Positions 45,646-56,670 of a stretch of DNA of 64,000 nucleotides are shown here, piece by piece. The stretch lies in the NCBI GenBank assembly GCA_965217685.1, contig CBDCIZ010000003.1, positions 3,720,001 through 3,784,000 of the forward strand, in the 5' to 3' direction. The notes beneath the pieces are model-generated. The model was not told the origin of the DNA, made no database searches, and saw only the letters and a list, made by a program, of their open reading frames with translations. The number at the start of each line of letters is the position of its first letter. The stretch's first letter is position 1. The stretch is from Aurantimonas sp965217685 (GTDB lineage Bacteria > Pseudomonadota > Alphaproteobacteria > Rhizobiales > Rhizobiaceae). Both the position numbers and the translations under genes were made by a program.

Positions 45646-46137
45646 CTAAAGTTTGGTCGAGATCGCATGCGCGACCGGTGCGGGCACGAACGACGCAACG
45701 TCGCCACCCATTTGCGCGATCTGGCGAACCAATGTGGCGGTTATAGGCCGCGTTGCCGGGCTTGCCGGCAGGAAGAGGGTCACGACATTCGGTTGCATGA
45801 CGGCGTTCATCCCGGCCATCTGCATCTCGTAGTCGAAGTCGGTGCCGTCACGCAGGCCCCGCACGATCGCCCCGGCGCCATTCGCAGTCGCGGCGTCGAC
45901 CGCCAGACCCTCGAAGGCGACAACTCGAAATCGCTCGAGACCAGCCGCACCGCTGGTCTCCTCCAGACACGCCTCGATCAGGACCGAGCGCTCTTCGAAA
46001 GAAAACATCCCCGCCTTGGAGGGATGCACGCCTATGCCGACCACGACCGTGTCGAACAGCGCCAACGCCTTTACGAGGATATCGAGATGCCCGAGCGTCA
46101 TCGGATCGAAGGAGCCGGGATAGAACGCGGTGGTCAT
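45646..46137 (-). CDS. coaD: Phosphopantetheine adenylyltransferase
   Basis: Adenylates 4'-phosphopantetheine to dephospho-CoA, the penultimate step of CoA synthesis. The 163-residue product has the (H/T)xGH nucleotidyltransferase motif in FYPGSFDPMTLGHLDI (T14-L-G-H17), the RGLRDGTDFDYEMQMAGMN block, and the ISSTLVR-like segment ITATLVRQIA. First gene of the minus-strand run coaD-ppiA-ppiB-queA. Confidence 0.95.
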   Translation of the reverse strand: MTTAFYPGSFDPMTLGHLDILVKALALFDTVVVGIGVHPSKAGMFSFEERSVLIEACLEETSGAAGLERFRVVAFEGLAVDAATANGAGAIVRGLRDGTDFDYEMQMAGMNAVMQPNVVTLFLPASPATRPITATLVRQIAQMGGDVASFVPAPVAHAISTKL

Positions 46138-46453
46138 GACGAACCCTCCGGAGTTTTTGCACGCGCGATGGTCGAGAGAACGAATTGGCCGGATGGTTCA
46201 CCGCACCAGCGCCGCTCTTGCAGCCGACGCAGCCGACCTCGGCCGCGTTGCTTCCGCCCTTCTAGCGAGCACGGAACGGTCGCACAAATCGGGCACCTTG
46301 CGCAGCGCAGCCGTTCCCCTCACAGGCCGCTGCCGCTCGCGCTCCGTAACGTCCTCACGAACAATGTGATCGCATTGCCGCATTGCCGTTGCGAGATCGC
46401 AAGGAACGATTTTGAAACTCGACAGTTTCCTAGCCAACGAACGGAGATCATCA
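46138..46453. other. Intergenic region between coaD and a small plus-strand ORF
   Basis: 316 bp with no supported gene. It must contain the promoters for coaD (minus) and the small ORF (plus); no clear -35/-10 pair was found. Confidence 0.45.
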
Positions 46454-46582
46454 ATGCTGATTTTTGCACTTTCCATGGCCATGATCGTCACCTTGGCCAC
46501 CGCGACGGCAGTGACCATCCACAACGAGACCCAGAATACCCGGGTGAAGGCGACGGTCCGCGCTAACCGGACAATGCGATAA
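46454..46582 (+). CDS. Possible 42-residue small membrane protein
   Basis: MLIFALSMAMIVTLATATAV followed by a polar, basic tail (TIHNETQNTRVKATVRANRTMR). One membrane helix with a positive C-terminus. The ATG is preceded by ACGGAGAT at ideal spacing, and a strong terminator lies 80 bp downstream, so a short transcript is plausible. No family recognised; shorter than usual gene-calling limits. Confidence 0.5.
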   Translation: MLIFALSMAMIVTLATATAVTIHNETQNTRVKATVRANRTMR

Positions 46583-46661
46583 GCGTTAGGTCCTTCTGGA
46601 TTATTTAGCTTTCACGCGCTGGTCCGAACTGACCTCAGACATTGCGATCAGATCCGGCAAG

Positions 46662-46696
46662 AAAAAGCCGTCGCGAGATTACCGCGACGGCTTTTT
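46662..46696. terminator. Bidirectional terminator
   Basis: 14-bp stem AAAAAGCCGTCGCG / CGCGACGGCTTTTT with a 7-nt loop. Each strand runs into TTTTTCTT, so it can end both the small plus-strand gene and gyrA, whose stop lies 114 bp away on the minus strand. Confidence 0.88.
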
Positions 46697-46809
46697 CTTT
46701 GGGCTATCGGGTTTTCCGATGAGACGAATGGTCAACGGATGGTGGTCAGCCCGAATGCCCCGGACCCGGCGCCCCGAAATCAGAAGTTTGTCGATCTGTA
46801 CACAAGCTG

Positions 46810-49731
46810 TCAGGCACTCGGATCCTTGTCGCCATCGTCACCAGCATCGTCGTCGGCAGCAGGAGTCTCGTCAGAGCGATCTTCCTCAACGCCTGGTGCC
46901 GCTGTCCCGTCATCACCGGCAGAATAATCGTCGTCCACAGCCGAAACCGGTGCCTCGCCATCCGTGGTGTCCGCCACGGCCTCACCGGCCTCATCCTCGC
47001 CCTGATCGGGAATGCGCTCGACCGAGACCACCTGCTCACCCTCGGCAGTACGGAAGATGGTGACACCCCGCGTCGCGCGGCCAGCGGTGCGAATGCCTTC
47101 GACGGGCACGCGAATCAGCTGGCCGCGATTGGTGACCAGCAGAATCTCATCGCCCGGCTCCACCGGGAAGCCCGCAACCAGCTGGCCAATCTCGTTCATC
47201 CGGTTGACGTCGGTCGCGCGGATGCCCTTGCCACCGCGCCCGGAGGTGCGGAAGTCGTAGGAGGACGAGCGTTTTCCATAGCCGAACTCGCTGACCGTCA
47301 GCACGAACTCCTCGCGAGCGCTCAGGTAACCGTAGCGCTCCGAATCGATGCGGACGTCCTCGACACCCTCCTCATCCGAAGCGACCTCGACGCCCGCCTC
47401 GCCTTCGGTGGCGCGGCTCATCTTGATGTAGGTCGATCGCTCGGACGGCGTCGCGTCCACATGGCGCAGGATCGCCATCGAGATCAGCCTGTCGTCCGCG
47501 CCCATCGAAATGCCGCGCACGCCGATCGAGTTGCGGCCGGCGAAAACGCGGACGTCGGTCGTCGGAAAGCGGATGCACTGGCCCGACGAGGCGACGAGCA
47601 GCACGTCGTCGTCTTCCGAGCAGGTCGCGACCGCCAGGATCTCGTCGCCCTCTTCCTCGAGCTTCATCGCGATCTTGCCGTTGCGGTTCACCTGGGTGAA
47701 GTCCGACAGCTTGTTGCGCCGGACCGTGCCGCGGGTCGTGGCGAACATCACGTTCAGCCGCGCGGCCGCGTCGTCGTCGCTGGGCAGCGGCAGGATGGAG
47801 GTGATGCGCTCGCCTTTTTCGAGCGGCAGCATGTTGATCAGCGCCTTGCCGCGTGACTGCGGGGTCGCCAGCGGCAGCCGCCAGACCTTCTCCTTGTAGA
47901 CGATGCCGCGGGAGGAGAAGAACAGGACCGGCGTGTGGGTGTTGGCGACGAACAGCCGCGTCACCGAATCCTCGTCGTTCTTTAACGACATGCCGGAGCG
48001 GCCTTTGCCGCCGCGACGCTGCGCCCGGTAGGTGCCGAGCGGCACGCGCTTGATATAGCCACCATGGCTGACGGTGACGACCATGTCCTCGCGCGGGATC
48101 AGGTCCTCGTCGTCCATGTCGGCCGCACCGTCAGTCAGTTCGGTGCGGCGCGGCGTGGCGAACTCGTCGCGCACGGCGATCAGCTCGTCCTTGATGATCT
48201 CGCGGACGCGGACGCTCGAGGACAGTATTTCGAGATAGTCCTTGATCTCGTCGCCGAGCTTGCCAAGCTCGTCGCCGATCTCATCGCGGCCGAGTGCTGT
48301 CAGGCGCTGCAGGCGCAGGTCGAGGATCGCGCGCGCCTGCGCCTCCGAAAGGCGATAGGTGCCCGCTTCGGAAATGCGGTGGCGCGGATCGTCGATCAGC
48401 CGCACCAGCGGCGCGACGTCCTTGGCTTCCCATTCGCGCGTCATGAGTTGCTCGCGAGCCGTCGCCGGATCGGGCGCGGCGCGGATGAGCTTGATGACCT
48501 CGTCGATATTGGCGACGGCGATGGCAAGACCGACCAACACGTGGGCCCGCTCGCGCGCCTTGCGCAAGAGGAACTTGGTGCGCCTGTTGATCACTTCCTC
48601 GCGGAAGGAGATGAACGCCGACAGAATGTCCATCAGCGCCAGCTGCTCGGGCTTGCCGCCGTTCAGCGCCACCATGTTGGCGCCGAAGGAGGTCTGCAGC
48701 GGCGTGAAGCGGTAGAGCTGGTTGAGGATGACGTCGGCGGACGCGTCCTTCTTCAGCTCGATGACGACACGGTAACCCTCGCGGTCGCTCTCGTCGCGAA
48801 TGTCGGAGATGCCCTCGATGCGCTTTTCGCGCACCAGATCGGCCATTTTCTCGATCATCGTCGCCTTGTTGACCTGGTAGGGCACCTCGGTGACGACGAT
48901 CTGCTCGCGGTCGTTGCGCATCGGCTCGGTGTGGACCTTGCCGCGCATCAGAATCGAGCCGCGGCCGGTCGAATAGGCCGAATAGATGCCGGCCCGGCCG
49001 AGGACGATGGCCCCGGTCGGGAAATCCGGCCCGGGGACGATCTCCATCAGCTCTTCCAGCGAGATCGCCGGATTGTCGATCATCGCGATGGTGCCGTCGA
49101 CGATTTCGCCGAGATTGTGCGGCGGTATGTTCGTCGCCATGCCGACGGCGATGCCGCCGGACCCGTTGACGAGAAGGTTCGGCACACGAGCCGGCAGGAC
49201 GACCGGCTCTTGCTCACGGCCGTCGTAATTGTCCTGGAAATCGACGGTTTCCTTGTCGATGTCCTCCAGCAGCGAGTCGGCGACCTTTTCGAGCTTGCAC
49301 TCGGTGTAGCGCATGGCCGCCGGCGAATCGCCGTCGATCGAGCCGAAATTGCCTTGCCCGTCGATGAGCGGCGCACGCAGCGACCAATCCTGCGCCATGC
49401 GCACGAGCGCGTCGTAGATCGAGCTATCACCGTGCGGATGGAACTTACCCATCACCTCGCCAACCACACCGGCAGACTTGCGATAGGAACGATTGTGGAA
49501 CAGACCCATGCCGTGCATGGCGTACAGGATGCGGCGATGCACCGGCTTCAGGCCGTCGCGCACGTCTGGCAGCGCGCGGCTGACGATGACGCTCATGGCG
49601 TAATCGAGATAGCTGCGCTGCATCTCCTCGATAATCGAAATGGATTCGATGCCGCTCGAACCTGTGGGTCCGGTCGGGCCCGATGGCCCTGACGGCGGCG
49701 GTGGCGGCGTCGAGTTGTCGTCTTCGGCCAA
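46810..49731 (-). CDS. gyrA: DNA gyrase subunit A
   Basis: Breakage-reunion subunit of gyrase, which introduces negative supercoils with GyrB. The 973-residue protein has the catalytic tyrosine in AAMRYTE (Tyr142), the quinolone region HPHGDSSIYDALVRMAQ with Ser and Asp at the positions equal to E. coli Ser83 and Asp87 (Ser103, Asp107, i.e. wild type), and the C-terminal beta-pinwheel with the GyrA box QRRGGKG. It carries a Pro/Gly low-complexity extension at residues 9-28 (GPSGPTGPTG) and an acidic tail of about 60 residues. The start is a TTG at 49731 with AGGA upstream; no in-frame ATG is nearby. Confidence 0.97.
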   Translation of the reverse strand: MAEDDNSTPPPPPSGPSGPTGPTGSSGIESISIIEEMQRSYLDYAMSVIVSRALPDVRDGLKPVHRRILYAMHGMGLFHNRSYRKSAGVVGEVMGKFHPHGDSSIYDALVRMAQDWSLRAPLIDGQGNFGSIDGDSPAAMRYTECKLEKVADSLLEDIDKETVDFQDNYDGREQEPVVLPARVPNLLVNGSGGIAVGMATNIPPHNLGEIVDGTIAMIDNPAISLEELMEIVPGPDFPTGAIVLGRAGIYSAYSTGRGSILMRGKVHTEPMRNDREQIVVTEVPYQVNKATMIEKMADLVREKRIEGISDIRDESDREGYRVVIELKKDASADVILNQLYRFTPLQTSFGANMVALNGGKPEQLALMDILSAFISFREEVINRRTKFLLRKARERAHVLVGLAIAVANIDEVIKLIRAAPDPATAREQLMTREWEAKDVAPLVRLIDDPRHRISEAGTYRLSEAQARAILDLRLQRLTALGRDEIGDELGKLGDEIKDYLEILSSSVRVREIIKDELIAVRDEFATPRRTELTDGAADMDDEDLIPREDMVVTVSHGGYIKRVPLGTYRAQRRGGKGRSGMSLKNDEDSVTRLFVANTHTPVLFFSSRGIVYKEKVWRLPLATPQSRGKALINMLPLEKGERITSILPLPSDDDAAARLNVMFATTRGTVRRNKLSDFTQVNRNGKIAMKLEEEGDEILAVATCSEDDDVLLVASSGQCIRFPTTDVRVFAGRNSIGVRGISMGADDRLISMAILRHVDATPSERSTYIKMSRATEGEAGVEVASDEEGVEDVRIDSERYGYLSAREEFVLTVSEFGYGKRSSSYDFRTSGRGGKGIRATDVNRMNEIGQLVAGFPVEPGDEILLVTNRGQLIRVPVEGIRTAGRATRGVTIFRTAEGEQVVSVERIPDQGEDEAGEAVADTTDGEAPVSAVDDDYSAGDDGTAAPGVEEDRSDETPAADDDAGDDGDKDPSA

Positions 49732-50105
49732 GCTGAAGTCCTGATCGGATGGTGAATTCGGCGTCAGCTATAGCGCGTTTTGAGCCGCAAGGGCAATGTT
49801 TGGAGCGCCCGTTCTGCACCCCGGAGCGCAATCAATTCAAAGACTTGTCGACCAAACGAAAGAAACCGGGGATATTCCTTCCGGTATTTTCACGATCGCG
49901 TCGATGTTCGGCGGAAATTCAGCCCCGTTACAGCGAATCGCGGCGATGGCGGTCGAACACTCGTTGACCTTGAGAAACGAGATGCTACCGAAATTCATTG
50001 GGGCGCGTATGGACGCGCCCTCTTTCGAAACGACCGCGCCCCGGACCGATCGTGCAAAGTCGACATGGCTACCCACCCACGACCTATCCGAAAGACGAGC
50101 CACCC
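49732..50105. other. Divergent intergenic region gyrA / marC
   Basis: 374 bp separating the divergent gyrA and marC-like genes. Open frames overlap marC's true start or look random. No clear operator or hairpin; it should hold promoters for both directions. Confidence 0.45.
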
Positions 50106-50750
50106 ATGTTCGACATTCTGCTCAACGGTTTCATCACGCTCTTCGTGATCATCGATCCGCTGGGGCTGGTGCCGCTGTTCCTCGCCGTCACACCCGGCGC
50201 GACGGAGCACCAGCGGCGGGCCATCGCCTTCAAGTCGTGCCTGATCGCCTTCGTCATCCTCGCGACATTCGGGCTCGCTGGCCTGGCGCTACTGGAAGGC
50301 CTCGGCATCACCCTCGGCGCGTTCCGCGTCGCCGGCGGGCTCTTCCTCTTCTGGATCGGCTTCGAACTGGTCTTCGAAAAACGCAAGGAACGCCACGAGC
50401 GCAGCGCCAACCGGGCCGTCGACGACACGGACGAGCCCGATGTCGCCGCCTTTCCGCTGGCAATCCCGCTGATCGCCGGCCCCGGCGCGATCTCGGCCGT
50501 TATTCTGTTGTCCGGAACGGTACCTGGCCTTGCCGGCCAGGCAGGGCTACTTCTCGTCGTCTTCACAGCCCTTGCCGTGACCTTCGCATTTTTGTCGCTT
50601 GCCCATCGCGTCGACAGGCTGCTTGGCAAGACAGGGCGCGCGGTGATCTCGCGACTTCTCGGCGTGTTGCTTGCGGCGCTGGCGGTGCAGTTCGTCGCCG
50701 ACGGCGCCGCGGCGCTGATCTCGACGACGGGCGCTTCGTTGCCTGAGTAA
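50106..50750 (+). CDS. MarC family integral membrane protein
   Basis: 214 residues with six hydrophobic helices. FITLFVIIDPLGLVPLFLAVTPGAT at the N-terminus, RRAIAFKSC, and IPLIAGPGAISAVILLSG in the middle are typical MarC/UPF0056 motifs. The family's function is unsettled (an earlier antibiotic-resistance role was not upheld). The ATG at 50106 follows GACGAGCCACCC; the frame is open upstream by 36 codons without membrane or family similarity. Confidence 0.92.
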   Translation: MFDILLNGFITLFVIIDPLGLVPLFLAVTPGATEHQRRAIAFKSCLIAFVILATFGLAGLALLEGLGITLGAFRVAGGLFLFWIGFELVFEKRKERHERSANRAVDDTDEPDVAAFPLAIPLIAGPGAISAVILLSGTVPGLAGQAGLLLVVFTALAVTFAFLSLAHRVDRLLGKTGRAVISRLLGVLLAALAVQFVADGAAALISTTGASLPE

Positions 50751-50842
50751 GTTTTCCAGTTCAGACGACCGCCATCGGTCCGTTTCCTTCGGGCGCCTTC
50801 AGGCTAGATGTTCCGCAAAGGACGAGCAGGCGGAGCGCAGGC

Positions 50843-51886
50843 ATGGCGGGATCGAAACGGCGGCAACGGTCGGCCAAGGACGCCAAGGACGCCAAGGCGC
50901 AGAGCGGGTCTTCCGAGGACGGAAGCAAGAAGGCCGTCATTGCCGCGATGGGCGCCAATTTCGCCATCGCCGTGACCAAGCTCGGCGCAGCGCTGTTCAC
51001 CGGCTCGTCCTCGATGCTGGCGGAAGGCATCCACTCGATCATCGACACCGCCAATCAGGGCTTCCTGCTGATCGGCCTCGCACGCGCCAAGAAGCCCGCC
51101 GACGCCAGACATCCCTTCGGCTACAGCGCCGAAATCTACTTTTGGTCGTTCATGGTGGCGATCTTCATCTTCGCGCTCGGTTCGGGTTTTTCGATGTTCG
51201 AGGGAATCGAGAAGCTGCTCGCCAAAGAGGAATCGCCGATCGAATCGCCAATCGTCGCCCTCGTCGTCTTGTTCCTCTCCTTCTGCTTCGAGGGCTATTC
51301 CTGGTCGATCGCCTTCAAGGAATTCAACAAAAGGCGCCGGGGTCGCGGCTGGATCAAGGACTTCGCCGACATGAAAGACCCGTCGATCTTCGTCGTGCTC
51401 TTCGAGGATTCAGCTGCCTGCATCGGCGTCGTCATCGCCGCCATCGGCATCGCCCTAGCCTGGGCGACGGGCATCCACATGTTCGACGCGATCGGCTCGA
51501 TCGTCATCGGCGTACTGCTCGGTGTCGTCGCGATCCTGCTCGCCATCGAGGTCAAGGGTCTTCTCATCGGCGAGGCGGCCGGGCCGGAACTCGACGGCTT
51601 CGTGCGCGATCACATCAAGCACCGACACGCGGTGCTCGCCATCAACGAACTGCGCACGTTGCATCTCGGCCCCAGCGACGTTCTCCTCACCATGAGCCTC
51701 GACTTCCGCGACGACGTGGTCTCCCAGCGCATCGAAACGATCGTCAGCGAGATCGAAGCGGCCGTTCGCGACGAATTCCCGATCGTCCGGAAGGTCTATG
51801 TCGAGGTGCAGTCGAAGACCGGGCACGAGTCGCTGCGGGATGGCGCGGACGAGATGGCCAGTGCCCCCGACGCGAAAACCGCCTGA
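50843..51886 (+). CDS. Cation diffusion facilitator family transporter
   Basis: Proton-coupled exporter of divalent metals (Zn, Mn, Fe or Co), 347 residues. After a basic, Lys/Ala-rich N-terminus, membrane helix 2 carries HSIIDTANQGFLLIG (the H/DxxxD metal site) and helix 5 carries FEDSAACIGVVIAAIG. KKPADARHPFGYSAEIYFWS is the standard CDF loop, and the C-terminal cytoplasmic domain ends with VRKVYVEVQSK. The E/D at the helix 5 site departs from the DxxxD pattern of zinc-type CDFs, so specificity is open. Follows marC by 92 bp. Confidence 0.92.
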   Translation: MAGSKRRQRSAKDAKDAKAQSGSSEDGSKKAVIAAMGANFAIAVTKLGAALFTGSSSMLAEGIHSIIDTANQGFLLIGLARAKKPADARHPFGYSAEIYFWSFMVAIFIFALGSGFSMFEGIEKLLAKEESPIESPIVALVVLFLSFCFEGYSWSIAFKEFNKRRRGRGWIKDFADMKDPSIFVVLFEDSAACIGVVIAAIGIALAWATGIHMFDAIGSIVIGVLLGVVAILLAIEVKGLLIGEAAGPELDGFVRDHIKHRHAVLAINELRTLHLGPSDVLLTMSLDFRDDVVSQRIETIVSEIEAAVRDEFPIVRKVYVEVQSKTGHESLRDGADEMASAPDAKTA

Positions 51887-52070
51887 TTAAAGATTGGGGC
51901 TCATACGCGAACGACGAGCCATTCGGTCGACCGACGCGTTTCAGCAAATCCGTTTCAGGGAAAGCCCGTTGCTAGCGGGTTCGCGCCGAGTTGATGTCCC
52001 GCGTAACGAAGTGTCCAACCGAATGGACCGCTCGGGTCAAACCCGCTGCAATAATTGCGAGCACCGGCGC

Positions 52071-52466
52071 TCAGCGCCCGGGCAGGTCGACTGCGAACGG
52101 CGGACCAAAATCACCGCTATTGTCGCCAGCGCGTACCCTCACCGACTTTATCGCGTCGGGAACCATGATACCCGACTGACTGCGAGTGAAGGGTTGCTCG
52201 TCGACATGCGGATGCAGCAACTTGCGGACGCCGTACACCGTCCCGTCATCACCGATTACCTGCCAAATGACGGCGTAGTGGTCCCAGCCCGTATCGGCAT
52301 GGCGCACCGACACTGAAAAACGAAACGTGCCGTTGGGTTCTTGAACGGCATCGACCGCCTTGACGATCGGCTCGCTCGCCCATGCGCCGGCGGTGGTCGC
52401 GAGGTTCGACGCGATGACGATGATCAAAGTCGCCGCGAAACTGAGATTGCATCGTTGAATGATCAC
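52071..52466 (-). CDS. Conserved secreted protein of unknown function
   Basis: 131 residues starting at a GTG (52466) preceded by a near-perfect CCGGAGGACGCAA ribosome-binding site; upstream ATG starts in the same frame have none. The signal peptide is LSFAATLIIVIASNLATTAGAWA. The mature part has FRFSVSVRHADTGWDHYAVIWQV, VRKLLHPHVDEQPFTRSQSG and VRVRAGDNSGDFGPPF, a pattern I associate with a hypothetical exported family in Rhizobiales. Two conserved histidine-rich stretches could bind metal or an anion. Alone, between the CDF transporter and ssb. Confidence 0.75.
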   Translation of the reverse strand: MIIQRCNLSFAATLIIVIASNLATTAGAWASEPIVKAVDAVQEPNGTFRFSVSVRHADTGWDHYAVIWQVIGDDGTVYGVRKLLHPHVDEQPFTRSQSGIMVPDAIKSVRVRAGDNSGDFGPPFAVDLPGR

Positions 52467-52586
52467 TTGCGTCCTCCGGTATTTGATCGGTCGCCATTCG
52501 GATGCCGATGACCTGTTCGCCAATCGATTTTCGGGCGACCGATTGCTAATCGGCCGGGCGCCGGTCGCTGGCTTTGCCTCTACAGG

Positions 52587-52607
52587 GCCGGCACGCCGAA
52601 TGCCGGC
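52587..52607 (-). terminator. Hairpin downstream of ssb
   Basis: 7-bp stem GCCGGCA / TGCCGGC with a 7-nt loop, 24 bp past the ssb stop. No U-tract, so it may only be a stabilising 3' hairpin. Confidence 0.35.
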
Positions 52608-52630
52608 AACACGCCTGCGATTTCAAACGA

Positions 52631-53164
52631 TCAGAACGGAATGTCGTCGTCGAAATCGTTGGCCGACGAGCGCCCGCCGCCGCCTGAACCGCTCCGGTCA
52701 CCTCCGCCGCGGCCGGAAGAGCCGCCCCCCTGCTCGCCGCCACCGTACCCGCCACCGCCGCGATCGTCGCCGCCCGAGGTCATTGCCCCGCCGCCACCGC
52801 CGCCGCCTTCGCTACGGCCGTCGAGCATCTGCAATTCGCCACGAAAACGCTGCAGCACGATCTCGGTCGTGTAGCGCTTCTGACCCGACTGGTCGTCCCA
52901 GCTGCGGGTCTGGAGTTGGCCCTCGATATAGACCTTGGCGCCTTTTTTCAGGAACTGCTCGGCGACCTTGACGAGGTTCTCGTTGAAGATGACGACGTTG
53001 TGCCATTCGGTGCGCTCGCGGCGTTCTCCGGACGACTTGTCGCGCCAGGTTTCGGACGTCGCGATGCGCATGTTGACCACCGCGTCACCGGAATTGAGCC
53101 GCCGCACCTCGGGATCGGCTCCGAGATTTCCGACAAGAATGACTTTGTTGACGCTGCCCGCCAT
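52631..53164 (-). CDS. ssb: Single-stranded DNA-binding protein
   Basis: Tetrameric SSB that coats single strands in replication and repair and recruits partners with its tail. The 177-residue protein has the OB fold (NKVILVGNLGADPEVRRLNSG, TEWHNVVIFNENLVKVAEQFLKKGAKVYIEGQLQTRSWDDQSG), a Gly-rich linker (about 120-165) and the acidic tip DFDDDIPF. The start codon region is divergent from uvrA across a LexA-type box, so it is probably partly SOS-controlled. Confidence 0.96.
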   Translation of the reverse strand: MAGSVNKVILVGNLGADPEVRRLNSGDAVVNMRIATSETWRDKSSGERRERTEWHNVVIFNENLVKVAEQFLKKGAKVYIEGQLQTRSWDDQSGQKRYTTEIVLQRFRGELQMLDGRSEGGGGGGGAMTSGGDDRGGGGYGGGEQGGGSSGRGGGDRSGSGGGGRSSANDFDDDIPF

Positions 53165-53288
53165 CGTCTGAACTCCGACTTGAAAAATTCGCGCGACCCT
53201 AATCCAGCCTTGGCCCAGGCGAAAGGATCAGCGTCAACTCGTCCACCGCTTCTCGCCATTTTCGGCGAATCTCCCACTTGACGGACTG

Positions 53289-53303
53289 GAACAAAATAGG
53301 AAC
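53289..53303. promoter_or_regulatory. LexA (SOS) box between ssb and uvrA
   Basis: GAAC-AAAATAG-GAAC on the plus strand equals GTTC-N7-GTTC on the minus strand, the alphaproteobacterial LexA operator. It abuts a TATACA -10-like element at 53306-53311 for uvrA and a TATATT for ssb, so bound LexA could block both. Confidence 0.85.
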
Positions 53304-53429
53304 AATATACACATCGAGTCAACCACCCTGTTGAATTGCGGCGCACTTGGAAGCGCGGGTTGAAGCGCCTAAGTAGTTCCGGTCTCGGACAGCCCCTATT
53401 TCAGAATACCAAGGACCGTCGATCGCGCC

Positions 53430-56327
<2,898 letters not shown>

Positions 56328-56469
56328 CGCTCATGCCAATCGCCCCGATTTGTAACTCTGACGGGATTCTCAAATCGATGAAAGTCCGACTCGCTGCGTT
56401 TTTGTGAGGAGGCATTTTCGGGAATTTGCGGCTTGCGCCAAAACGCCGAAACCCCTACGACGCACGGGT

Positions 56470-56545
56470 GGGCGATTAGCTCAGTTGGTAGAGCGCCTCG
56501 TTTACACCGAGGATGTCGGCGGTTCGAGCCCGTCATCGCCCACCA
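56470..56545 (+). tRNA. tRNA-Val (TAC)
   Basis: 76-nt cloverleaf with encoded CCA. Acceptor GGGCGAT/ATCGCCC, D-arm AGCTCAGTTGGTAGAGC, anticodon stem CCTCG/CGAGG with loop TTTACAC (TAC), T-loop GGTTCGAGCCC. Located between uvrA and trmFO. Confidence 0.97.
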
Positions 56546-56670
56546 TCTCCCTTTGCAGATCTTGTTTCGATCTCCTGACTTGCCGCACGCGCCCTCCAAT
56601 TCGGCGGCCTGGCAATGGGGGCGGCTCCCGACGTCTTTCGGTGAACGGCCGGGATTGCTAGATTGAGGCC

